From contig NC_058193.1 in assembly GCF_907165205.1 (NCBI RefSeq), positions 17,621,521 to 17,685,520 of the forward strand: a DNA stretch of 64,000 nt, in the 5' to 3' direction. Position numbers and translations under genes: made by a program. This stretch comes from Coccinella septempunctata. Taxonomy: Eukaryota > Arthropoda > Insecta > Coleoptera > Coccinellidae. Position 1 is the first letter of the stretch; every line of letters starts with the position of its first letter. This document shows positions 47,201 to 59,900 of this stretch, in pieces. The notes beneath the pieces are model-generated. The model was given only the letters and a program-made list of their open reading frames with translations, was not told where the DNA came from and ran no database searches.

Positions 47201-47929
47201 CACATTTAAATTATGCAGATTGTGTATATGGCCCCTGTCTGAACTACTCTGATAGAAAGCGGATACAGAAACTTCAGAACTCTTGTCTGCGACTGATTTT
47301 TGGTCTGAGAAAGTTTGACAGGATTAGCCATACTCTGCGAATTGTTAATTGGCTCAACATGGAAAGAAGAAGATCTCTTCATGCTTCTTTACTATTTATG
47401 AAAATACTAATTAACCGAACTCCTCCATACCTCTACAACAAAATTACCTTCCGCTCTGATGTCCATAATTTGAATATTCGATTCAAAGGAACCCTTACTC
47501 CTCCTGTATTTACAACTGAGCTATTCCGACGATCATTTTCATATAATGTTACGCTTTGTACAAATAATTTATCTGTCGAGATCAGGGCGGTTAGAAACAT
47601 AAAACTTTTAAGAGCTATGATCTTCAGCAAACTTATGAATGAGCAAGTGGCAACTCTGCGAGTGTGATATACAAGTGAAAAATTTATAGAGCATAACTTC
47701 CTATAACCATTATTTCTTTTTTGGGTGGTGATGCATCTTCTATATTTATACTGCCATTGTCATGAGCATGAGTAATTACTATTATTTTTTTTTTATTCTT
47801 GTCAATGAATCATAGGGTTAGATTGAACAGTACACTTGAATAGTGTCCTGGATCTCGCCTTTTCAATTTTCTTTTTTAGTGTTGTAAGAGTTTGTATTTA
47901 GTTTCCATGAAATTGATTGAATAAAGACC

Positions 47930-47962
<33 letters not shown>

Positions 47963-50900
47963 TCAAAAACGAAATCACTAAAACATTTTCTTTCTTACAT
48001 ACATATATTGAAGAAGTAGAAATTGAGAATCATTAAATGGACGTATATATAGGTCATAATTTGATGCGAGAATGGCATTCCGAATTCTCATGACTGACTT
48101 ATTGAATGAAAACAAATGGACGTTCATTCGTCAATCAAGAGTTGATTCCCCGATCGAGCTTTATGAAACCGGGGGTCTGTCCTTCAGATCTGCATAGACC
48201 GATGTAGCAGTTTAATATATATTCTCCAACTTTGAATGAACAAAATTTTAAATTTGGTCTGACAGGTCAGTTATACAGCGTGTCCCAAATTCGAGATATT
48301 AAATTATCGATAATGATTATGGACGGCAATCCGGCCTCATTTGAAAAGTTTTCAATAAAGTTATTTTCTCTATCTCGCTCTCTGTCTCTCTATCAAGTAA
48401 CCTACGCATGCTTACCATTAAAAAGATATTTAATAAACATTAATTATTTCGAAAATGAAGGAATCTGATTCAATAAAAATTAATTCAGACAGCTTGAGGT
48501 ATTTGTTTAACATAATGTTGTTGATATAAATAAGTCCTTCAGCTTCAATTTAAAAAAATTCGAGGATTTACGAATAAAATTGAAAGCGTAAATTAAGAAG
48601 TAGTGAATGCCGTTTTTCAAAGGAGATTCTTAAAATCTTCACTCAATTGTTCGACAAAAACTGATAAATAAATACATTTTGACATTCCATTTTTAAACTG
48701 CCTGAATTATTTCATTGAGTTGCATCAGATTTCTTTATCCGAATTAGTTGATATTTGATAAGTATGTTGTTAACGACAAGGAATAAGATTTCGATATTTG
48801 GTATATTACTGATGAGTAAAAATTATCGATGCCGTGAGGTCTCAAATCTGGCAAACGCTGTATTCTTATATAAAAAATAGCTCAATTTAAAATACTCCTC
48901 GAGCTGTCCGGGCATATTTACAACAAAAAAACTGTTCTCGATTCATTTATCAAGTAAGAGATTCGTATATGTTCTTGTATTCAATTTTTCCTTGCATCTG
49001 TTTTTCATTTCTCCGATTGCTTGTACCTATCTTATATAGAATGCAATATAATCTAAGTAACTTCTGAATATTAACGAATTTGAGTGTCTTCTCTTTTCGT
49101 TTTGATTCTACATTCATTGACTTGAAATTTTTCTTGCTTTATGAATAACGAACGGGTGAGAGGCATCCTCATTATATCAAGCTACATTTGCAGTGCGTGT
49201 TAATTTGAAGAAAAAGCGACAATTCACCACAAAGCCCATATCACAAATTAATCTTTCTCAAAAATCTTACCTATAGTGATTGGGACAGCTGGCGTCACTA
49301 CACAAACAAAAGGATATGTGCTTTCTGGATACTATAACTCATTAACAAAAACAATGAAGAGGCATATAAATATTTTTGGAAATATAGTCCTGACAAAATA
49401 GTGATTGAGAATTTCACGTCAAATAGATAACCTCGACCATCAACCAAAAATTTTTATGTGATTTAAGCGGTGAACACATATGAGCGGCCGCGACCACGAT
49501 CACGATCACGATCGAGAAACGTCCCATGCAAATGTCATATTCCGCACATAATATCACGCTCTGTTCAGCGATGAAGTGACGTTCAGTTCAGTCGGGATGT
49601 CTCACGATCGTGATCGTGATCGCGGCCGCGGCCGCTCATATGTGTTCACCGCCTTATAGATAACACCCGAGATCATTGATTTATGTTGTTGGTGGCTTTA
49701 ATTTGGAAAAGAAATTTCTTTCAATTGTGTTTCAAGGTTTCAGTGAAATGTTCATATTACATGATTTAAGTGGTGCCCGGATTCTCCCCTACACCCCTCG
49801 AATGTAAGGAACGGGGCATATTCTGGAACAGAATATTTCAGCATGTCGTCGAGACATTACGAGTATACACATACATAACCCTCTCTAAAAGAAAAAACAT
49901 TCTTTTAATTTCAATGAAACCTCCATTATAGGATTTCAAAACAACCTAAAAAAGCAGTTAATATATGAAATGGTGTCAATTAACAAGAGAACCGATATTG
50001 ATAACCTGACAACAGCCTACTTCAACTTAATTGGTAAATTGAAAGAAAAGGTTTGAATAGATAATGGAATTTGAATTCTGTCCTTTTATTAATCCAGAAT
50101 CTGTCATATCCTTGATGTCTATCATGTTCTTCGACGGCAATCAGTTGAGGTTGAACTGCGAGTAGGTATGTATTGCTCTGTCTGCTTTACGTGTTACGTT
50201 CTCGGGGTCAATTGAATTGTCTTCTTTCCGATCATATTCATTTACACAACTACCTACTACACTAATTTGTGTACAAGCAGGATTAACTCAGATTAATTTA
50301 CGTTCTCACTAATTTACTTCCGCTACTTTTGCACTTGTAACTCTTCGAAATTCGCTGTTCACTCGGCTCTGTTAAAGCTGCATTCACAATCAATTCGCGG
50401 GCCGAAGTGCATTTCGGCACGAAAGTTGGCACGAAATTTACTATTCGCACTAATTTCGGACAAAATACTCAAATCAATTAAACATATAACTGATCAAAAT
50501 ATAAGCATACGCATTATCCATATCCGGCACGAAATTCCTTGTCGAAGTGATAGTTTGAAGCTTGCAAGAATTTTTGCCCATTTCCAATTCTGTGCTAGTC
50601 TTGAATTTCATTGTGAATGGTAACGGAGAACAGCATCTGCCGATCTGCACTTCGGCCCGAGAATTGACTGTGAATGCAGCTTCAGAACACTAACTGTCCT
50701 GGTGTCCGCCGTGCATGTCTTTTTTATCGAGACGCCCCTGTTCGCGATGTTTACCGATTTTTACCTTTTAATGTGACCAAGAAAGCCAACTTAAAATGTA
50801 GGTAGCATCTGATCTCATTTTGATATAATTGTCGTTGTAACTATAGTCCATTCAAGAATGATTGACATCCCAGTAGGTCTTGAAAGTCCAGGTGCAGCTT

Positions 50901-53900
50901 AATATCTGGTCACAAAAGATTTCAAGAAATTTCTGTACTTTCAATCACAGAACTATATTAGTATAACTTAGAAAAGTATATGAACAAAAGAAATATTCAA
51001 ATTTGCAGCATATTAATCGGCATTTAAAATTGACACAACTATGTTTCCAATTTCTACGATTAAATTAAGAACATCAACAGCTCTACAAAATTCAAATAAC
51101 CGTCGGTAAGTGCATAGATTCACATATAATTGGTATATAGATCAATGTTTATTCACAATACCAACCTGAATTCCGCAACACAAAATCTTAACTTATGGGC
51201 TATCATCAACTGGCCCAAATTAAAAAATTTCATTCAAACTAAACTCATATTAAGAGGTCGAGAATACATGAAATTCAATATATTTCATTGGATATCTATT
51301 TGCAATTTTTTTAAATGGTGGTTTCTACATGTATCGACCAGGACTCAACTTATAATACAAGTAATATTATTATTTCTTGTGGAAGGCAAGAAAACAGTTT
51401 TTTTTGTCACCTAAGCAAAGACCAACTTTACACGCTGTACAGCGCCATTTTGCAGAACTATTGCAACCCAATCCAAGAGGAAGCCTTTGACTTACCACTG
51501 TTGCAGCAGTGTTGAGATGTAACCATAGGTACGCATGGAATATATATTATTAGAGGTGGTTTTATAGTGAAACCACTAGGACTGAAAGGGTTAAATTCGA
51601 TTTTCCATAGCCACCCGAGATGTCAATCATTCTTGAATGGACTATATGTAGTATATGTTTCGGTTCATTATTGTAATGTAGTTGTTTCAGAGCCCCGAAG
51701 AAGATTTTAAATAAATCGAAACGTCGGCATATTTTCCAAATAAGCCTTTGGTTATGCTAACCTACAACCGTTAAACAATCCTGATTTAAATTTTATTGAT
51801 CACAGATTACAGAAATACATAACTCGTTTTCAAACAATTCGTATTTCTCTATAGATTACAGAAACAAGTTTAGATGGGGCCCTTCCATCCCAAACGCATA
51901 GAGGCGTTTGAAATCAACAAATTTTGATCGAGCTTTATTAATCGCAGAATACAGAAATGATATTTTTTGCAAACGTCCTTTCGCCATTTCGCATTTTTGT
52001 TGAGGACGGAGTTTCATCCAATTTATAAGGAGCCCGAGCATCTTTTATGGTTGGTGCGTATTATTATCCCCTTTATCTCTACATACACTATGATGATATA
52101 GAAGAAACAGCGCCAATTTAGTTTGCAATCTAAACTGGTTTCTGTAAGCTGTTCTAATTGTCAGCGTTCAATCACAAAGTCCTTTTGCCATTTCCTCTTT
52201 GCATATAAATTTTTTTTATTGTGATCGCTGTTTTAGTATCCTTATTCTGCATCGGTGTATGTATTCGGTAAGGCTGTGACTAGAGTCCCGACTCGGGACT
52301 CGTGTCAAGTCCCGAGTGACGTCATTATATTCGGGACTGATATTCGGTCCCGAATTCAACGATGCACTGCACTGGTGTTTTGAAGTTATTATGCAGTGAA
52401 AGAAGTAGCGAAAATCATGAGCCTATAACCAGTCAAATAGAAACAATGATTTATAATTCAATCGGGCATGTAGATATGAGTTGCTATAAAGATAAATATG
52501 TTGTTGAAGTATATTTTATTTTCAAATCATCACATTTATAAAGAGAAAAAAGAGCAATCTTGAAATGAAACATCTAAGGCGCGGTTCTCACTGGAGCGAT
52601 ACGATGAGCAATCTTTTATCGCCCGATGCAACTTTTATCTTCGCAACACTCCAGTGCACACTGAAGCGATCCTATAGGATAAGCAACAGAGCAATCAGTC
52701 GTCATGAGCTCCTCAGAAGAGGACGTTGTTTTTGCTTACCGGTACTTGCAACAGAGGAAACGCAAATCTAGAAAATATATCCCGGCATCTTTTGGTTGAG
52801 TTGTGTGACACTGACGAGCTCAAACAAGAGCGAAACCGGTCTATCGCTACTCACCATCGATGTCGGCACGTTCTCCGTGGTATATTGAAGGTGTAGATTT
52901 CTGCCAGTCCGAGTTATGAAGTTATCTTACTTAGCCTTGTGGCGTCAATATGTTTCATTATGATATGTTTTTTCTATTTGAAATTAGTATTTTTGCTATA
53001 AATGATGTTGAAGAAAAATCGTTATTTTTATTTTATTTAACAGCACATATTTGGGCAATTTTAATAATAGCAAGAAATTGTCAATCGAATTAGAAACCAG
53101 TCAAAAATTAATATTTTTCGCTTCATCCAATGCTTGTAATGAAGCTTTTTAAAACGAAAAGTTGACATTACTCTACTGTGAACTAATAACTTCGTGATAA
53201 TACGTTTGAAATTTTTCCCCCAATGCAAACGGTAAAACCGTTTCCTATTATACAGACTTAATTTTGGATACCATCCGCTACAAACAGCAACAGCGCCAAT
53301 AGATATTTCGCTGCCTAATGAGCGAAGCACATTTCTGTTATCTGCGCTATAGCTACTTGATGAAAATCAATGCTTGAACTAAAAACTGAACGTAGGTAAT
53401 CTGAGTTGATGAATTAGCTCTCCCTCTCAATTACTAAAAGCGTATTAAGGTAAGCGCCTACAGCTCCGCATCCGCATTTATTCTCATTTGATAGATCTTG
53501 ATCATATTATGTTTTATGAGAGGAATATAAGTGATGTAACCTAAGGAACATAATTTTTTATTATTTTCATTTGATAAATGTCAATGTGGTAACGTGTCAC
53601 GACTGTTTTTCCATTTCAATGAAAAACTTTGGTATGAATGAAAAACTCCCAATCAGAATTTTGTCAGGAAATTTTTTATATATTTTGATTTCTGCTAAAA
53701 TTATTTGCAATGATAAATCTTATACTAGCAGAAAGCAAATATGTGTAAATTGTGAGCAATACATTGAGGAATAATTAAAAAAGAAAAGTAATATTACCAG
53801 CCTTTTGAGCATTCCATCCACCTGGGGGCGGGGTAGGCAAGGGTGGCGGTCCTTTTTGATTGTCAGTTTTAGCGGCAATTGATGAGGGCCCACTTCCAGA

Positions 53901-56900
53901 CATCATTTGAGGTGGAGGAGGTGGTGGAGGACAAGAATTTCCTGGCATGGGGGGAGGCGGAGGAAATGTATTTCCTGGTACAGGAAAAGGTGGAGGAGGG
54001 GGACAAGTATTTATTGGAAAAGGTAAAGGGGGTGGTGGAGGACAACTAGGAACGCTATCTGGCATTACTGGAGGGGGCGGAATAGGACAAATATTTCCAG
54101 GCATTGGTGGAGGGGGTGGAGGAGGACACGAATTTCCTGGCAGCATTGGTGGTGGGGGTGGCGCAGGACACATATTTCCTGGCATTGGTGGAGGGGGTGG
54201 AGGAGGACAGGCATTTCCTGGTATCAGAGGTGTTGGAGAAGATAGAGGAAAAGAATTTGCTTGCACAGGCGGAGACGGCTGAGGTAATCCTTCAAAAGGT
54301 GAAGACTGTATAATTAGGGCTGTCAATGGTGGTTGAGACTCTGAAGTCGATAGATCTTGCATTGGCATTGGGGGAGGTTGAGGTGGTGTTGGTACTTTCT
54401 GCTCCGAATGCTCTTCAAGTGGTCGAAATGTTGGGCACATAGTAGATGTTTGTTGTGCTTTTTCAACGACTTGACTTGAATTGACAGTGACAGAAGAAGT
54501 TAGCAATGTGGATGAGGTTATTTTATTGTCTATTGGTGCTACAACGGCTGCCTCTGATGAAGATGTAATTTTTTGTTTTTCACTAAAATCCGAATTTTTC
54601 TCCGGACTAACCATGTCTTCCGTTTGACATTCAACATCGTTTGTTAATCGATTCACAAGCGTTTGTGACTCTTTATTCTTCTTTTCATTTTTAAATCCAT
54701 GTTCTCTCAAAACTATATTTTCTTTTAAACTTTTCAATGTACTATCACTGCCACTTTTATCACAGATTGGTTGAAATGTCTTTGTTTCATCTATTGGCGA
54801 AGCGAAATCCTTAACCGCGTTATCTGTGAGCGTTTGAATTTGCACAAGAGTCTTATATTTTTCCACTTCTTGTCTCAATCTTCTTATTTCTTCTTCTAAG
54901 CTCAATACTTCAACGTCTCTTGCTGAACTGCTGAATTCACGTCGACTAGTTAAAGGAGGGGAAATATCATTTTCTGGACTGCTATGGTCATCGGGTTTAT
55001 CAGTTGGAGACGAAACTATTATATCACTGGCTAGTGATTTCGTGATTGCATCGCAGGACGCCGGAGAATTTGGTGGCCACGACACCATACTTATCCTGCC
55101 AGGTGTTTGAGGCACTGATTGTGGAATCTCAGCGTATGTCCAATAATAGATGCAGTCAGGCTGTAGAAAAACAATAATATTAAAAAAATCGTACCTTCCT
55201 CATTCTTAGTAATAATATAGTTGTTTCAAAGATTTTTTAATCATTCCTATTAATTGAACTTACTAATAATAATAATAATCGGAGTAATTGAACGGGAATC
55301 GCGGAAGAAAGGTTGTGAAAGCTGCCGAAGAAATTATGGATAGGAACAGGAGACACACAGAACGAGAGACGAAGAATGCTACAGCTCACCACTGCCTTGA
55401 CACTCTGAAGCAGAAGCTAACTCTGTATGCGGAACGCCTTCGGAGATATAAAAGCAATTATAGCCGGAAAAGAGACACTCACATAGTCTGATGGAGAAAA
55501 TGGAAAGTTACCACCAAAGGAATCCATTGAACAATTCTGGAGCGAACAACTATCAACAAAACCAATGGAGATATCAGATGGATTGAAGATTAAAAATCTG
55601 AAGCTCTGAAATATGAACCGATGCCGCATGACATGATCACAATTGAAGAAGTAAAATCAGTTATCACAGAACTACACAACTGGAAAACACCTGAACCTGA
55701 TGGTTTGCAGAACTTCTGAATCAAGAAACTTTGGATCATACATGACAAACTAACCTCCGCAATAAATGATGAATTGAAAACCCTGAAATAATGTCGGTAT
55801 TCCTAACACGGCACAACATATCTATTACCTAAAGACCAAATGAATACAGAAGACCCAAACAAGTATGCCTATCAACGATGTATAAATTAATCACATCGTG
55901 CATGTCAAATGGAATTCATAAACCATTGTGAAAAGAATAACATCGTCGCCATGAAACAGAAAGGATGCACCAAAGACAACCGAGGATGCAAAGAACAACT
56001 AATTCAGCGAAGGAATCTTTACGCTGCATACATAGACTACAAAAAAGTACTCGATTCCATGCCTCACGAATGGCTCTTGACGATCTCAAAGATTGACAAG
56101 GTAGAGCCAAATATTGTTAAGTTCCTGAAAACCGCTATATCAACCCGGCGTACTAGTCTTCAAATAAAAGCAGCAGATGGCCCCATCACAACTCGACCTA
56201 TTCCAATAAGAGGCGGAATTTTCCGAGGAGACTCGCTCAGCACTCTGTGGTTCTGCATTGTCCTGAATCTCTTGTCTAATAGATTGCATTCTACTGACTA
56301 CGGATTCGCCATCAGGAGCGGCGGTAGAACTGTGATGTAGCTGAATCATCTCCTTTATATGGACGATTTGAAACTCTTCGCATCTATTAAAAAACATAAG
56401 AAACATATGCTGAAAATGGTAGAAGGATTTTCTGAAGATATAAAAATGAAGTTTGAACTGAAAAATGTCGTCTTCTGAACATAACGAAAGACAAAATAGA
56501 AGGTGCATTAATTGAAGCATTAAAGGAAGGAGATACGTACAAGTATCTAGGCATAAAACAGGCAAGAAAAATCAATCAGAGCCAGATGAAGAAAGAAATA
56601 TCATAGGAGATCATCCCAAGATTGAGAAGGATAATGAGAACAACTCTGAACAGCAAGAATCTGATCAAAGCTGATAATACCTACGCTTGCTCAGCAGTGA
56701 ACTACTCATTCGGTATCATGTCTTGGACCACCGATTTTCCAGCCTCGAAGAGAAAAATAAGGACTATGCTGACAAATTATCATAAACATTACCTCAAAAG
56801 CTCAAAAGAACGGACAGAGCTACCACAACACACCGGGGTATAGAAATTTTTGATTTGTCCAATCATATGTCTCAGGAAATTGAAGGACTCCGAAAATATT

Positions 56901-59900
56901 TCCTGAACAAGGCTGCTTCGTCAGAACTTTATCGATTAATTTGTGATGCTGATAGTTCTACTCTGTTAAAGCTTCAGCAGGACCACTTGGAAACCGTCGA
57001 ACACTCAGCAGAAAGTAAAATGCAGAAATTGATTGGCAAACCGTTGCATGGAAGGCAACCATGACTATGTAGACATATCGTCGTCGAACTACTGGTTGAC
57101 TTCCGGAAGGTAGTTTCCGAGACAGAAGGCTTCGCCATCCAAGATCAGGTGATTTCAACAAGGAAGTACATGAAATATATCGCCACGGCGGATGCCTCGG
57201 TGGCGGACGATAGCTGTCGTTATGTCTGTGCGACACATGAAACGATCCAGTCACCGGGGGATGTCAGAAATTCGCGGGAACGGAGTACAAGAAGACATGA
57301 TGCTGTTGCCAAGATTCTACAACAAGAGTTGGCAATAAAATACCAACTTCTAAGGTAAAAAAAGGTTTCTTATTCCAATTACCATCCGGATGCTGTATTG
57401 GAAAATGATCATCACAAGCTCTACTGGGATCGTACGGTTCTCACAAACCGGAAAATAACTCACAAAAGACTCATATAGCTAAATAAGTATGAAAACATAG
57501 CACTATTCATCGACGTGGCGATTCCAAATAATAACAATCTTCTAGATAGACACACCGAAAAAATTTCCAAATCCAGAGATCTCGAGGAACAGACAAGGAG
57601 ACAATGGAAGTTGAAAGATATCAAGACCATCACTATTATCATTTCATCTACAGGCCTGATACCGGAAAAACTACCAGAGTATTTCAGAGAACTTCAGTTG
57701 GACGAAAATATTTATAAAATCATGCAGAAAGCGACAGAAACTGCCCTACTGAATGAGGAATTATCCCAACAACGTTGTAGTTGAGGTGAGCGTGCACGAG
57801 TGAGTAATAAGCATTTATCAAAGAATCTATTTTGATTAATTTTTTACGATTGAGTGTTCAGTCACAGAAGGACACACAGTCGCAATTAGCCCTAAGAAAG
57901 TAATTCTGTTCGCACAGTTTTTTTTGTCTTTTTGTAGATTTATTTCCGGTAACGGGATGCAGCAATGAATGAATGAACTATTGATTTATACTGGTTTGTC
58001 TATGGGAGATTATTTCCCTACTTCATGTTCATGTAGCGGTCTTCGCACGTCTGAAGCTCCAGAAAATCATCGCTTGATCTATTTTGGATATTGAAGGGGG
58101 CCCTTTCGTTTACATAAAAAGTGTAGCACTTTTCTACACTCGATTTCAGTATTCGTTTGCTGATTGAATTTACACCAGTGTAGAGGAGGTGTAGTTTATC
58201 TACATCTCCTTTTGACTATGTGTAGATAAACTACACTTCCTCTACACTGGTGTAAATCAAATCGAGTGTAGAAAAGTGCTACACTTTTTATGCAAACGAA
58301 AGGACCTTATGTCTCAAAATTAGCAGAAGAGCATGGTGCACATGTGCTCCGTTAGTCGGTCACTATAAAAGGTGCAAACATTGAGTGATAGCGTCATCAT
58401 TGGGAAACACTCTCGGCGATTCTAACGTCCGGTTTTCCAAACGATTGTTAAGGATTTCGGTTAGGTTATCACCACTTGATGATTAACCTTGCGTTTTAGT
58501 TTTACAATAATTTCATTATGATGGAGGGTTCCATAACCCTCGATTCGATTCATATTTTCTACTGTTGGTAGAAATAAATGAGTTATTTTACTTAAAAGCA
58601 GATTATTTGCATGAAGATGTGACATTTGTCTAAATTCGTGAATATAAACAGAACAGTTGAATGGGGAAATTACAGAGATTCAAAATAAAATCGAATCCTT
58701 TCTTTACTTATCAGTTCAAATTTTGCCATTTGATAAATATCTTAGGGGAACCTAATGTTTATGTGCACATCAAGAAATAAATATTCTCTACAATTCGGAG
58801 CAGTTTGGAATCGCTCTACGTACAACTTTTTGATTATACCTTCCTGTTGGATGAGTGATCAAACGCGCTATTTAATCTAAAATACTGGAAAATCATATTT
58901 TCGATAGTCTGAATCCTTTAAAAAAATCATAATTATCGTAGACTTCCAAATAATTCGGTCTATGACGGATTACTTGAGGTCGTCCAGGTTCCTCACATAA
59001 GCGTTAATATCGAAATCCTATATGTCCATACTAACAATCTGAACATTTTTCAATTAATAAAGCAATTCGTGGTGTATCCAATCTTTTTTATTATATCGTT
59101 AATTGAAGTATACTTCAAAGAGAAATTTTAAGAGATATCTTTTGAATAAAATTCAGACAAAAAAAATTCTAACTTCTTGAAAACCCATAGTGGAATTCAT
59201 ATTAAAAAAAAAATCTATGATTTTTAGTTCAGGTGTACCCATATTTAGGTATTGGTTAAGCTTATTGATAACAAACCACTTATTGTATGACGTCGAACCT
59301 TGTGAAATATCCTTAACCAAAGGTTATCCTTCGATTGTAAAACCGGGCGATAGTGCGACAAGTGCCTATGTAGATATAATATATATCTGAATATAGTAAT
59401 AAAGTGTACAGGGTGGGCAAATTTCGATGTTTTAGCACTACAGTTTTTAAACCAGAGGAGATACACAAAATCTGATACCCCATTCTCGTTCTCTTTTTCT
59501 GAGAAACTAACAATAGTAGTAGTCATTTTTGGCCACTTTCTTTTGTTTTCGAGTTATAAGCAAAAATTGGAGAAATGGCGATATCGAAATAAATTTATAT
59601 CTCCGCCAATACTGATGATAGAGCTCTGAAATTGAAACATTACACAGGCACTTTTTTACGTAGAATTCAGTGGCGTGCTCGCCTTTTTAGCAGGATTTTT
59701 AATTACGAAGCTATGACACGAAGTTATGTTTTTTTAAATGGGAACACTAGGTTTCTGTGCAATTTTTTGAAAGCTTAATTTTTACTGATTTCAAAAATAT
59801 ATTACATCATAGGGTTTGTATCATTATAAATAATAGAAAATGGTCAAAAACCTTTTTTCTCAATATTTCTATGGTTTCAATTTTTGATGAGCATAGAAAA

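Larger units (their letters stand above)
46087..47965 (+). mobile_element. 5'-truncated CR1/L2-type non-LTR retrotransposon
   Basis: Contains the RT part of ORF2 and a 3' UTR of about 265 bp ending in a TTA-repeat tail at 47932-47961. The endonuclease is missing, so reverse transcription stopped early at insertion. Opposite in strand to capu. Confidence 0.8.
49910..51740 (+). mobile_element. Penelope-like element remnant (C-terminus and 3' UTR)
   Basis: Only the end of the endonuclease (49910-50057) and a long 3' UTR remain. The UTR is broken by MITEs at 50375-50682 and 50844-51644 and ends in a hammerhead-like motif at 51690-51728. Confidence 0.7.

Noticed and set aside
49466..49653. GATCAC repeats as a CRISPR-like array
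   Set aside because: Hexamers in a palindrome with TTA target duplication fit a MITE; there are no spacers.
53947..54313. Glycine-rich open frames on the plus strand
   Set aside because: They are the antisense shadow of the proline-rich FH1 exon of capu.
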